Source: JBEKJU01 sp050011095 (GTDB taxonomy: Bacteria > Desulfobacterota > Syntrophorhabdia > Syntrophorhabdales > WCHB1-27). Taken from it: a stretch of DNA of 5,478 bases. A model generated the notes under the pieces. That model ran no database searches. It was not told the origin of the DNA and worked only from the letters and a program-made list of their open reading frames with translations. This document shows positions 1 to 5,478 of this stretch, piece by piece (positions within the stretch are counted from its first letter, which is position 1; every line of letters begins with the position of its first letter). The position numbers were made by a program, and so were the translations under genes. The stretch is from the NCBI GenBank assembly GCA_050011095.1, contig JBEKJU010000275.1, positions 1 to 5,478 of the forward strand, written 5' to 3'.

Positions 1-1
1 A

Positions 2-526
2 CGCAAGGAATTCTCCGCGTTTATAGAGAGCCTGGGACTTAAGTGTATGTTGGGCAGCGGACACGGGTTCGCGGCGCCGGCCCGCTGGGCAGCGTATCAG
101 GCAGGGCTCGGCATCATCCGCCGGAATAATTTCTTTTACACCGGGAAGGGGTCGTACAATTACATAGAGTTGCTCGCGGTGGACCGAGAGCTTGAACTGA
201 TTCGCGACGTTACGCTCAAAGACTGCTCCGAGAACTGCGGTAAATGCATCGAAGCCTGCCCGACCCATACGCTCTGCGCTCCGTATACCATGTCGATGAT
301 CGGATGTGCCAGCTTTCAGACCAGCATATCGGCGAACATGGGAATGGGCGTGCCTTCTCCCGAGACGGCGGAGCAGATAGGTGGCAGGCTCTATGGCTGC
401 GATGCGTGCCAGGACGCATGCCCCTTTAACAAGGGTAAATGGACAGGCGGCGAGGAGTTTCCGGGACTTGGCGCCCTCACCTCCTGCGCTGACCGTGATG
501 ATGAACGGTTACAGCGAGAAATATGA
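2..526 (+). CDS. QueG-like 4Fe-4S double-cluster protein, 5'-partial and 3'-disrupted
   Basis: The frame is open at the left edge (first codon at position 2), so the true start lies outside the window; 174 residues are visible. The motif order is that of the COG1600 family: a GHGFAAPARWAAYQAGLG stretch, NNFFYTGKGSY, then a CxxxCxxCxxxCP cluster (Cys75, 79, 82, 86), a lone Cys102 (GCASF) and a second CDACQDACPFN group (Cys133, 136, 140). This gives the eight cysteines of a 2x[4Fe-4S] electron-transfer domain. Family members include epoxyqueuosine reductase (tRNA queuosine synthesis, cytosolic), but many anaerobe paralogues have no known substrate, so I give no gene symbol. After KGKW..EEFPGLGAL the frame runs into a family-unlike tail and stops at 524-526. 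The expected C-terminal end lies one frame over at 486-617. What remains is therefore probably non-functional, unless the break is a sequencing error. Confidence 0.75.
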   Translation, partial: RKEFSAFIESLGLKCMLGSGHGFAAPARWAAYQAGLGIIRRNNFFYTGKGSYNYIELLAVDRELELIRDVTLKDCSENCGKCIEACPTHTLCAPYTMSMIGCASFQTSISANMGMGVPSPETAEQIGGRLYGCDACQDACPFNKGKWTGGEEFPGLGALTSCADRDDERLQREI

Positions 527-617
527 GGCGCCGATAAAGCTCGGACTCGTTGACCCCAACGAAAGCGTGCGTGACTTCTCGCGCAGGGTCTGCTCGAAGC
601 TCGGAATACCGTTCTAA
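486..617 (+). pseudogene. Out-of-frame C-terminal remnant of the QueG-like gene
   Basis: Read from 486 in the frame one base on from the upstream ORF, this stretch encodes ALTVMMNGYSEKYEAP followed by VDPNESVRDFSRRVCSKLG, IPF and a stop at 615-617. From memory of the family, the C-terminus of these double-cluster proteins has the form N-A-x-N-x-M-x-N-x-Y...VR..A.WVC, so this fits as the end of the gene at 2-526. The family also has about 35 residues between FPGL and this motif that are missing here. The simplest reading is a deletion of roughly 100 bases that also shifted the frame, near 475-486. The alternative is an assembly or sequencing defect. No ribosome binding site suggests that this piece is translated on its own. 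Confidence 0.6.
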
Positions 618-643
618 GGGCAACTTCGGGCACGTTGCTTCCC
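618..643. other. Weak hairpin between convergent genes
   Basis: The 40-base gap between the two convergent genes holds GCAAC (620-624) pairing with GTTGC (634-638). GG (618-619) and CC (641-642) can extend the stem across a two-base bulge. Neither strand has a proper T-tract after it, so it is at best a poor bidirectional terminator. Nothing else is seen in the gap. Confidence 0.25.
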
Positions 644-657
644 AAAGCGAACCGGTC

Positions 658-2343
658 TTACCCTCTCGTCAAGTGGCGGTATTTGATGCGGTGAGGCTGG
701 TCTGCCGCAGCGCCGAGGCGGGCTCTCCTGTCCGCTTCATAATCGGAGTAGTTTCCGTCGAACCAGACCACTTTGCTCATCCCCTCGAAAGCGAGCATGT
801 GGGTAGCGATACGGTCAAGGAACCACCGGTCGTGACTGATGACCACGGCGCAGCCGGCAAAACTTTCCAATGCCTCTTCCAGGGCGCGCATGGTGTTTAC
901 GTCCAGATCGTTGGTCGGTTCGTCGAGGAGAAGGACGTTGGCCTCTTCCTTCAGCATGCGCGCCAGATGAACACGGTTTCTTTCCCCTCCGGAGATCATC
1001 GACACCTTCTTCTGTTGGTCTGCCCCTGAAAAATTGAAGCGGGCCACATAGCCGCGCGAGTTCACCTGCCGCTTGCCGAGCTGAATCGTGTCGTCTCCAC
1101 CGGAAATAACCTCCCAGATGTTCTTGTTCGGATCGAGGATGTCACGGCTCTGATCAACGTATGCGAGCTTTACGGTTTCCCCGATCCTGAAGGCGCCAGA
1201 ATCGGGCGATTCCAGCCCGGTGATCATGCGGAAGAGGGTCGTCTTTCCGGCTCCGTTCGGCCCGATTACTCCTATGATACCGCCCGGCGGGAGGGAGAAA
1301 GCCATTCCCTCGATAAGAATGTTGTCACCGTATGCCTTGCTCACGTTATCGGCCTGAATGACGACATTGCCCAAACGGGGTCCGGGGGGGATATAGATCT
1401 CCAGCTCTTTTGAACTTTTCTCGGCATCGCGACTAAAAAGCTCTTCATAAGAATTGATGCGCGCCTTCGCTTTTGCGTGGCGTCCCCTGGGAGACATCTG
1501 TATCCATTCAAGTTCCCGCTGCAGGGTTTTCTGCCTCTCACTTTCGGACTTCTCTTCCTGTTGCAGACGATTCTTCTTCTGTTCCAGCCAGGACGAATAA
1601 TTTCCTTTCCAAGGGATACCCTGTCCCCTGTCGAGTTCCAGGATCCACCCGGCGACATTGTCGAGGAAATAGCGGTCATGAGTCACCGCGATGACGGTCC
1701 CCGGATAGCTTTGCAGGTGGTGCTCGAGCCAGGCCACGGTCTCTGCATCCAGATGGTTGGTCGGTTCATCGAGAAGCAGGATATCGGGTTTTTGCAGAAG
1801 CAGTCTGCATAAGGCGACGCGGCGTTTTTCTCCTCCGGAGAGGACAAAAACCTGAGTTTCTCCCGAGGGACAGCGCAGGGCGTCCATCGCCATATCGAGG
1901 CGCGAATCGAGTTCCCACGCGTCCCATGCATCCAGCTTCTCCTGTACTTCGCCCTGTCGTTCGATAAGCTTGTTCATCTCATCGTCCGACATCGGGTCGG
2001 CGAATTTCTCACTGATAAGGTTGTACTCCTTGAGGGCATCTACTATTTCATGCACCCCCTCTTCCACGATCTCCCGCACCGTTTTTTTGTCATCCAGTTT
2101 CGGCTCCTGCTCAAGGAGCCCTACGGTGTGACCGGGGACAAGGACCGTCTCGCCATTGAACTCTTTGTCCACGCCTGCCAGAATGCGGAGAAGCGAGCTT
2201 TTTCCTGATCCGTTCAGGCCGAGAACGCCGATCTTTGCTCCATAAAAATAGGAGAGATAGATATCCTTCAGCACCGGTTTTTTATCGTAATATTTGCTTA
2301 CCCCGATCATGGAGTAAATAATCTTGTTCGGTTCATTGCCCAT
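658..2343 (-). CDS. ettA: EttA, ABC-F energy-dependent translational throttle ATPase
   Basis: This is a complete 561-residue cytosolic ABC-F protein, close to the family length of about 555. It has two ATPase domains and no membrane segment. Domain 1 has Walker A GLNGSGKS (42-49), signature LSGGEKRR (168-175), Walker B DILLLDEPTNHLD with Glu193, and switch His222. The EttA-type arm lies at about 93-140. The linker between domains (about 245-320) contains GNYSSWLEQK and the highly conserved IPPGPRLG. Domain 2 has Walker A GPNGAGKTT (361-369), signature ISGGERNR (450-457), Walker B LLLDEPTNDLD with Glu475, and His504. The C-terminus ends RIKYRHLTRG, as in EttA. Known EttA binds the ribosomal E site and gates the first elongation step according to the ATP/ADP ratio. 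Both catalytic glutamates are present, so activity is expected. The ATG at 2343 is supported by alignment with known EttA starts and by an AAAGGA 12 bases upstream. It is transcribed alone, divergent from rhlE. Confidence 0.96.
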   Translation of the reverse strand: MGNEPNKIIYSMIGVSKYYDKKPVLKDIYLSYFYGAKIGVLGLNGSGKSSLLRILAGVDKEFNGETVLVPGHTVGLLEQEPKLDDKKTVREIVEEGVHEIVDALKEYNLISEKFADPMSDDEMNKLIERQGEVQEKLDAWDAWELDSRLDMAMDALRCPSGETQVFVLSGGEKRRVALCRLLLQKPDILLLDEPTNHLDAETVAWLEHHLQSYPGTVIAVTHDRYFLDNVAGWILELDRGQGIPWKGNYSSWLEQKKNRLQQEEKSESERQKTLQRELEWIQMSPRGRHAKAKARINSYEELFSRDAEKSSKELEIYIPPGPRLGNVVIQADNVSKAYGDNILIEGMAFSLPPGGIIGVIGPNGAGKTTLFRMITGLESPDSGAFRIGETVKLAYVDQSRDILDPNKNIWEVISGGDDTIQLGKRQVNSRGYVARFNFSGADQQKKVSMISGGERNRVHLARMLKEEANVLLLDEPTNDLDVNTMRALEEALESFAGCAVVISHDRWFLDRIATHMLAFEGMSKVVWFDGNYSDYEADRRARLGAAADQPHRIKYRHLTRG

Positions 2344-2355
2344 TGTTATTACACA

Positions 2356-2361
2356 TCCTTT
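2356..2361 (-). promoter_or_regulatory. Ribosome binding site of ettA
   Basis: On the minus strand AAAGGA precedes the ATG at 2343 with a 12-base spacer. The spacing is somewhat long, but it is the only purine-rich site near this start. Confidence 0.5.
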
Positions 2362-2390
2362 CTATAAGAGACTAAATTTGTGCGTCTTGA

Positions 2391-2399
2391 AGTATACCA
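2391..2399 (-). promoter_or_regulatory. Extended -10 promoter for ettA
   Basis: The minus strand reads TGGTATACT, a TGn extension followed by a -10 hexamer with five of six consensus bases. No convincing -35 hexamer is found 16-18 bases upstream, which is usual for extended -10 promoters. Transcription would start near 2384 and give a leader of about 40 nt carrying the AAAGGA site. It is inferred from motif match only. Confidence 0.5.
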
Positions 2400-2608
2400 T
2401 AATCACGTTGCCCGATACGTCTACGACGGGCGGTATGGCGGCATGGGCACCGGAAGCGAAACGATTTCCCCTAAACCGCCGGGTCCCGTGCAAGGTGGCA
2501 TAACAGTTACAGATCAAAGGCTTATGACCAATCATGAGAGCGGTTTCTCCAGATCGCGGGAATACATTTATTTCTATTCCGACATGCGGGATTCGGGAAC
2601 CTTGCCGG
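2400..2608. other. Divergent intergenic region without a convincing gene
   Basis: Between the ettA and rhlE control sites lies sequence that stays open on both strands (a 92-codon GTG-start frame on plus, 2380-2658; a 126-codon frame on minus, 2362-2742). Neither translation resembles a family I know, and neither has a good ribosome binding site. The plus frame ends inside the rhlE promoter region, and the minus frame stops just in front of ettA. I treat both as chance openness in GC-rich DNA. No RNA gene or riboswitch fold is recognised here. Confidence 0.4.
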
Positions 2609-2616
2609 CAGTCGAG

Positions 2617-2645
2617 TTGACTGGGCCGGCCAATAGGCTTATAGT
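2617..2645 (+). promoter_or_regulatory. Sigma70-type promoter of rhlE
   Basis: TTGACT (2617-2622) and TATAGT (2640-2645) are separated by exactly 17 bases, so each box matches five of six consensus positions at optimal spacing. The predicted start is near 2652, leaving a leader of about 130 nt before the rhlE ATG. An inverted repeat CAGTC-N5-GACTG (2609-2623) overlaps the -35 box and could be an operator. The spacer contains the 8-base palindrome GGCCGGCC. Confidence 0.65.
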
Positions 2646-2651
2646 ATGGGT

Positions 2652-2784
2652 CAAGTAATGAAGTACTGACCAAGAGCCGCCCTAGACAGTCACTGAGAAG
2701 CCGGCCTAAAAACGTTCCCGTCACATCACAGACGTCGGTCATATTTTGCTTCAGCTACTAAATTGTCGTGATAAAGAAGGTGCC
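2652..2784 (+). promoter_or_regulatory. Long 5' untranslated leader of rhlE
   Basis: This is the stretch between the predicted transcription start and the ATG at 2785. It has no convincing coding frame and contains the small dyad CAGTCACTG (2687-2695), flanked by GCCG (2676-2679) and CGGC, which could close a weak stem. Long structured leaders are known for several cold-induced DEAD-box helicase mRNAs. Whether this one is regulated is inference. A ribosome binding site AAGAAGG (2774-2780) sits four bases before the ATG. Confidence 0.4.
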
Positions 2785-4110
2785 ATGAGTTTTACTTCGT
2801 TTAAGCTTCATCCGAAAATAGCCGCCGCCGTCACGGCGCTCGGCTTTGAGACCCCAACTCCCATCCAGGTACAGGCTATCCCGCCGGTCCTCGCAGGCAA
2901 TGACGTTATGGGCCTCGCCCAGACCGGCACCGGCAAAACAGCGGCTTTCGTGCTGCCGATCCTGGAGCGTCTGCTTCCGGGTCCACGCCGGCTGGTCCGG
3001 GGCCTTATCATCGCCCCCACACGCGAACTGGCGGAACAGATCCACGTATCGATCGGAGACCTGGGACGGAACACGCGGCTCACGAGCTGTGCGATCTACG
3101 GCGGTGTGGGTGTGAATCCGCAGGTCCGGAAACTGCGCGCCGGCGTCGACATCGTCGTCGCTTGCCCCGGCCGGCTACTCGACCATCTTAACCAGAAAAC
3201 GATCAACCTTACAAGCCTGGAAGTCCTTGTCATCGACGAGGCGGACCGGATGTTCGATATGGGCTTCCTGCCCGATGTCCGCCGTATCCTCAAACAATTG
3301 CCGCTCAAACGGCAGACTCTGATGTTCTCCGCGACCATGCCCGATGATATCCGAAAGCTGACGGACGAAGTGCTGCATGATCCGGTCACGGTAAAGGTCG
3401 GTCATACAGTTCCGGCAAACACCGTGTCCCATGCCCTTTACCCGGTTGCCCCGCATCTGAAGACGGAACTCCTCATGGAGCTCCTGAAGCACACCGATAC
3501 AGAATCCATCCTTATTTTCACCCGCACCAAGCACCGGGCCAGACGCGTCGGGCAACAGCTTGAGAAGGTAGGGTACAAGGTCGCGTCACTGCAGGGGAAC
3601 CTGTCACAGAACAAGCGCCAGGACGCCCTCGACGGTTTCCGCAACGGCTCGTACCGGATTCTGGTGGCCACCGATATCGCGGCCAGAGGCATCGATGTCT
3701 TGAGCATATCCCATGTCATCAACTATGACATTCCCGATACGACGGATGCTTATACACACCGCATCGGCCGTACCGGCCGCGCCGCAAAGACCGGCGACGC
3801 CTTCACGTTCGTCACCGGTGAGGACGAATCCCTGGTCAAGAGCATCGAGCGCGTGCTCGGCGCGAAGATCGAACGCCGCATACTGAAGGATTTCGATTAC
3901 AAGAAACCGGCGCCGCCACGGGATTCGGAATTCGCGCGCCCACCGCGAGCGTTGCGTCCCCGCCGGACACAGCCCATACCGGCACAGACCGGCGCACGCA
4001 CGGATGGCGGGGCTCGACCCAGGACACGTCCAATCGGGCCTTCCCCCGAGGCTGCTCGCGGCTCAGAAGCCACGGAGTCCCCTCGCGCACGAAGACGACG
4101 AAGCCGATAA
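2785..4110 (+). CDS. rhlE: DEAD-box ATP-dependent RNA helicase, RhlE type
   Basis: This 441-residue cytosolic RNA helicase has every core motif in order. These are the Q motif (F6, then TPTPIQ to residue 28), motif I AQTGTGKT (45-52), Ia PTRELA (78-83), GG (106-107), Ib CPGR (127-130), DEAD (151-154), SAT (183-185), IV IFTRTKH (244-250), V ATDIAARGIDV (295-305) and VI HRIGRTGR (325-332). Family members unwind short RNA duplexes using ATP; RhlE proteins act in ribosome assembly and RNA turnover, often in the cold. The tail (about 373-441) is low-complexity, rich in Arg, Pro and Ala and ends RARRRRSR, which suits non-specific RNA binding. The ATG at 2785 is preferred over an in-frame TTG at 2746 because AAGAAGG precedes it and MSFTSFKLHPKI aligns with the usual RhlE start. 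It is monocistronic, with no clear terminator before the IS debris downstream. Confidence 0.95.
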   Translation: MSFTSFKLHPKIAAAVTALGFETPTPIQVQAIPPVLAGNDVMGLAQTGTGKTAAFVLPILERLLPGPRRLVRGLIIAPTRELAEQIHVSIGDLGRNTRLTSCAIYGGVGVNPQVRKLRAGVDIVVACPGRLLDHLNQKTINLTSLEVLVIDEADRMFDMGFLPDVRRILKQLPLKRQTLMFSATMPDDIRKLTDEVLHDPVTVKVGHTVPANTVSHALYPVAPHLKTELLMELLKHTDTESILIFTRTKHRARRVGQQLEKVGYKVASLQGNLSQNKRQDALDGFRNGSYRILVATDIAARGIDVLSISHVINYDIPDTTDAYTHRIGRTGRAAKTGDAFTFVTGEDESLVKSIERVLGAKIERRILKDFDYKKPAPPRDSEFARPPRALRPRRTQPIPAQTGARTDGGARPRTRPIGPSPEAARGSEATESPRARRRRSR

Positions 4111-4286
4111 CCGGTAGGCTGTCCGCGACATTGCCACTCGAAATATACGCTGAATATCGCTATTATTAACCGTATCATAATTATATAGACATGCCTTGCC
4201 CTATTGTTGTACGCTGTTGCATACAATGGGCGCGAGACGCCTAGACTGCACGACTTTGACGGAGTTGAGAAAGAGAGGCGTCGCAA
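4111..4286. other. AT-rich non-coding spacer between rhlE and IS21 remnant
   Basis: No gene is seen. Positions 4139-4190 are markedly AT-rich compared with the rest of the window. An imperfect palindrome TTGTACGC-tgtt-GCATACAA (4207-4226, one mismatch) is present but has no T-tract, so it is not a terminator. The left border of recognisable IstA similarity is at about 4287. Confidence 0.4.
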
Positions 4287-5038
4287 GTAGTGGCAGTCGA
4301 TGTTGGCCCTCGTTCGTGCCCACTCGGCATACTCGTATCTCTTATCCGGCAGGGGCTTCATGGCCGGTTTATCGATGGTCTCGAAGAGGTGTCTCCTCGA
4401 TACCTTCAGCTTCTGCAAGGGCCGGCTGTTGTACTCTTCCAGCTTCTCCTTTTATCGCCCTGTTGAGTTCCCCGATGCTGAAGAAGGTGTGGTTGCGAAG
4501 CGCAACGACGATCCACCGCTCCGCGATCAGGACGGCCGACTCCACCTTGGCTTTGTCCCGTGCTTTTCTCACCCTCGCCGGGATGACCGCGGTGGAATAA
4601 TACATGGCAAGGTCCTGGTAAGTTGGATTGAGGTCGGGCTCGTACCGGCAGGGGTGGGTCACACCCGTCCGGAACGTTGTCGGGCACCACGGTCTCCGGA
4701 ACAAAAACCCATAAATTCGAACGCATAGACGTGCAGGCTGATCCAGGAAGGAAGCTCCCCGGAGAGGACGGCTTCGGCGTAGGTATACTTGCTCGCCCCC
4801 AGTGCGGCGGCAAAGGGATAGACGGGGGTGATGACACCCGTTGCGGGATCGTGGACCGGGATGGTGTCCCCGGCGTGGTCGACGAAGAGCCTCTCTCCCG
4901 CCTTGTAGTCCTGGAGAAGCACGACATCGGCATGTTCCGTCTTACCGTATCCATAAGGATACTGGAGGGGAAAAGGAGGTTGTCCAAAGAGGTCTCGTCG
5001 AGATCCTCCGGGAGAGGCCACGAAAGCGAGCCGATCCC
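4287..5038 (-). pseudogene. istA: IS21-family IstA transposase remnant, frameshifted and truncated
   Basis: Joining minus-strand frames gives IstA signatures in order: LSWPLPEDLDETSLDNLLFP (down to about 4966), YPYGYG, VVLLQDYKAGERLFVDHAGD, LGASKYTYAEA, LPSWISLHVYAFEFMG, VPETVVPDN, GVTHPCRYEPDLNPTYQDLA, KARDKAKVESAV, LRNHTFFS, LEEYNSRPLQKL, and FETIDKPAMKPLPDKRYEYA ending near DCHY. The DDE triad of the integrase fold is visible as Asp in FVDHAG, Asp in VPDN and Glu in KAKVE, about 45 residues after the second Asp. Removing one base at each of three runs (A5 at 4703-4707, CCC at 4664-4666, T4 at 4450-4453, plus-strand reading) restores one frame. Residues expected between LLFPS and QYPYGYG, and just after GYG, are missing. 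About the first 100 and the last 100-150 residues are absent and there is no istB, so the element cannot move itself. Confidence 0.88.
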
Positions 5039-5065
5039 TTAACGTGTTCAAAAACACTTAACATT
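5036..5065 (-). repeat. Possible IS21 end: repeated GTTAAG motif
   Basis: On the minus strand TGTTAAGTG and CGTTAAGGG occur 19 bases apart, directly ahead of the IstA remnant, with GTGTT-caaa-AACAC (5044-5057) between them. IS21-family ends begin with TGT and carry short internal repeats, so this may be the outer end of the element, brought next to mid-IstA sequence by a deletion. No matching opposite end was found on the left side, so this is tentative. Confidence 0.3.
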
Positions 5066-5068
5066 TGT

Positions 5069-5106
5069 CCCCCTACCGGGTAGAATCCGGTAGGGGGATT
5101 TTCTTT
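5069..5106 (+). terminator. Strong rho-independent terminator
   Basis: A perfect 11-bp stem, CCCCCTACCGG (5069-5079) with CCGGTAGGGGG (5087-5097), has a 7-base loop (GTAGAAT) and is followed on the plus strand by ATTTTCTTT. It lies between the IstA remnant and the second transposase remnant. It would stop rightward transcription just before the second transposase, so it may shield that element from outside transcription. No adjoining T-tract exists on the minus side. Confidence 0.8.
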
Positions 5107-5136
5107 GCTCAAAGGGTCTAACCAACCGGCGAACGG

Positions 5137-5457
5137 GTGCCGGTAGAAGTCGGCACGATTCAGGTCAACTTCTGCAAGAATCCACAGTGCCAAAATTTCG
5201 GGGTGCCGGCAAGTACGGAGAGACAGCCCAGAGGTAGAGAAGCAGGGGGGCGTGGCCGGGATGCCTATAGGATATCAGGTTCAGGCTGAGGCACGCCCAT
5301 GCTTCACTGCGGTTTTTACGGGCAGTATCCGACGATAAAGAGCAATAGAGCCAATGACTGTTGGCGCCGCTCAAACGGGTACCAAAAACGGCGGTGTTGG
5401 TCCCTTGCGGATGATGCTGTAGATAGTACTCCCCGCCGAGCCTTTTTGGCCTGTTAA
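5137..5457 (+). pseudogene. Zinc-ribbon transposase N-terminal remnant with in-frame stop
   Basis: From a GTG at 5137 the frame reads VPVEVGTIQVNFCKNPQC, then QNFGVPAST..., GRDAYRISGSG, a TGA at 5287-5289, then GTPMLHCGFYGQYPTIKSNR, and a TAA at 5455-5457. The CxNPxCxNFGVP motif and the later CGFx..P.IKSN block resemble the N-terminal zinc-binding part of IS-encoded DDE transposases that I recall only by pattern; I cannot name the IS family with confidence. The TGA is one base from an Arg codon (CGA), and a Tyr codon at 5317-5319 stands where a second CxxC cysteine would be expected, so the gene is decayed. Similarity fades after about 5370. There is no obvious ribosome binding site at the GTG, and the terminator at 5069-5106 lies just upstream. 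Confidence 0.6.
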
Positions 5458-5478
5458 CAGACGTCGGCCCTGACAGGG

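Noticed and set aside
550..1029. 159-codon plus-strand open frame running into ettA
   Set aside because: It lies mostly antisense to the clearly real ettA coding sequence, and its translation shows only a mirror of ABC motifs; it has no support as a gene.
2380..2658. 92-codon GTG-start plus-strand frame between ettA and rhlE
   Set aside because: No recognisable family and no good ribosome binding site; it overlaps the ettA promoter at one end and the rhlE promoter at the other.
4180..4185. Perfect TATAAT on the minus strand in the AT-rich spacer
   Set aside because: No -35 hexamer or TGn extension accompanies it, and it would only read antisense into rhlE; chance is likely in AT-rich sequence.
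4207..4226. Imperfect palindrome as a terminator for rhlE
   Set aside because: No T-tract follows on either strand, and the stem has a mismatch.
4450..4453. Programmed ribosomal frameshifting in the IstA remnant at the A-run
   Set aside because: The required shift is +1, not the -1 typical of IS slippery sites. Two further +1 shifts and internal deletions are also needed, so decay is the simpler reading.
4942..5193. 83-codon minus-strand frame across the terminator region
   Set aside because: It runs through the terminator stem, is antisense to the second transposase remnant and is out of the IstA frame; it has no family signature.
5451..5478. Two palindromes at the right edge, CTGTTAACAG and CCCTGACAGGG, as an element end
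   Set aside because: Palindromes of this size are expected by chance in a window this long, and the flanking sequence is cut off.
1..5478. tRNA, rRNA, CRISPR array, toxin-antitoxin or defence genes
   Set aside because: No T-loop signature with a cloverleaf, no spaced direct repeats and no recognisable motifs of such systems were seen on either strand.

Overview
The window reads as a stretch of a moderately GC-rich bacterial chromosome. It carries two intact housekeeping-type genes, one damaged iron-sulfur enzyme gene and a right-hand third of insertion-sequence debris. The oxygen-sensitive double [4Fe-4S] protein and the type of IS21 remnant fit an anaerobe, for instance a Desulfobacterota-like lineage. 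That assignment is inference and only weakly held.

Layout. Positions 2-526 (+) hold the 3' part of a QueG-like (COG1600) double-cluster ferredoxin/reductase gene, open at the window edge. Its expected C-terminal end lies out of frame at 486-617, so the gene appears broken by a small internal deletion. At 658-2343 (-), convergent with it, is a full-length ABC-F ATPase that matches EttA, the energy-dependent translational throttle. A roughly 440-bp divergent intergenic region follows. It carries an extended -10 promoter for ettA on the minus strand, and on the plus strand a good sigma70-type promoter (TTGACT-17-TATAGT) for the next gene. At 2785-4110 (+) is a complete DEAD-box RNA helicase of the RhlE type with a basic, proline/arginine-rich tail. 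The implied leader is about 130 nt.

From 4111 on there is no intact gene. Positions 4111-4286 are AT-rich and non-coding. Positions 4287-5038 (-) hold an IS21-family IstA transposase remnant, truncated at both ends. It carries three one-base insertions in homopolymer runs and at least two internal deletions, yet all three DDE residues are still recognisable across the frames. A perfect 11-bp stem-loop followed by a T-rich tract (5069-5106) is a strong factor-independent terminator pointing right. Beyond it, 5137-5457 (+) holds the N-terminal remnant of a second, zinc-ribbon transposase with an in-frame TGA.

The two intact genes both act on translation or RNA: EttA gates elongation by energy status and RhlE remodels RNA or ribosomal intermediates. 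They are divergently transcribed from separate promoters and need not be co-regulated. I found no evidence of a previously undescribed system, CRISPR array, tRNA or rRNA. The points most worth a second look are the pattern of gene decay, the terminator between the two transposase remnants, and the rhlE control region.
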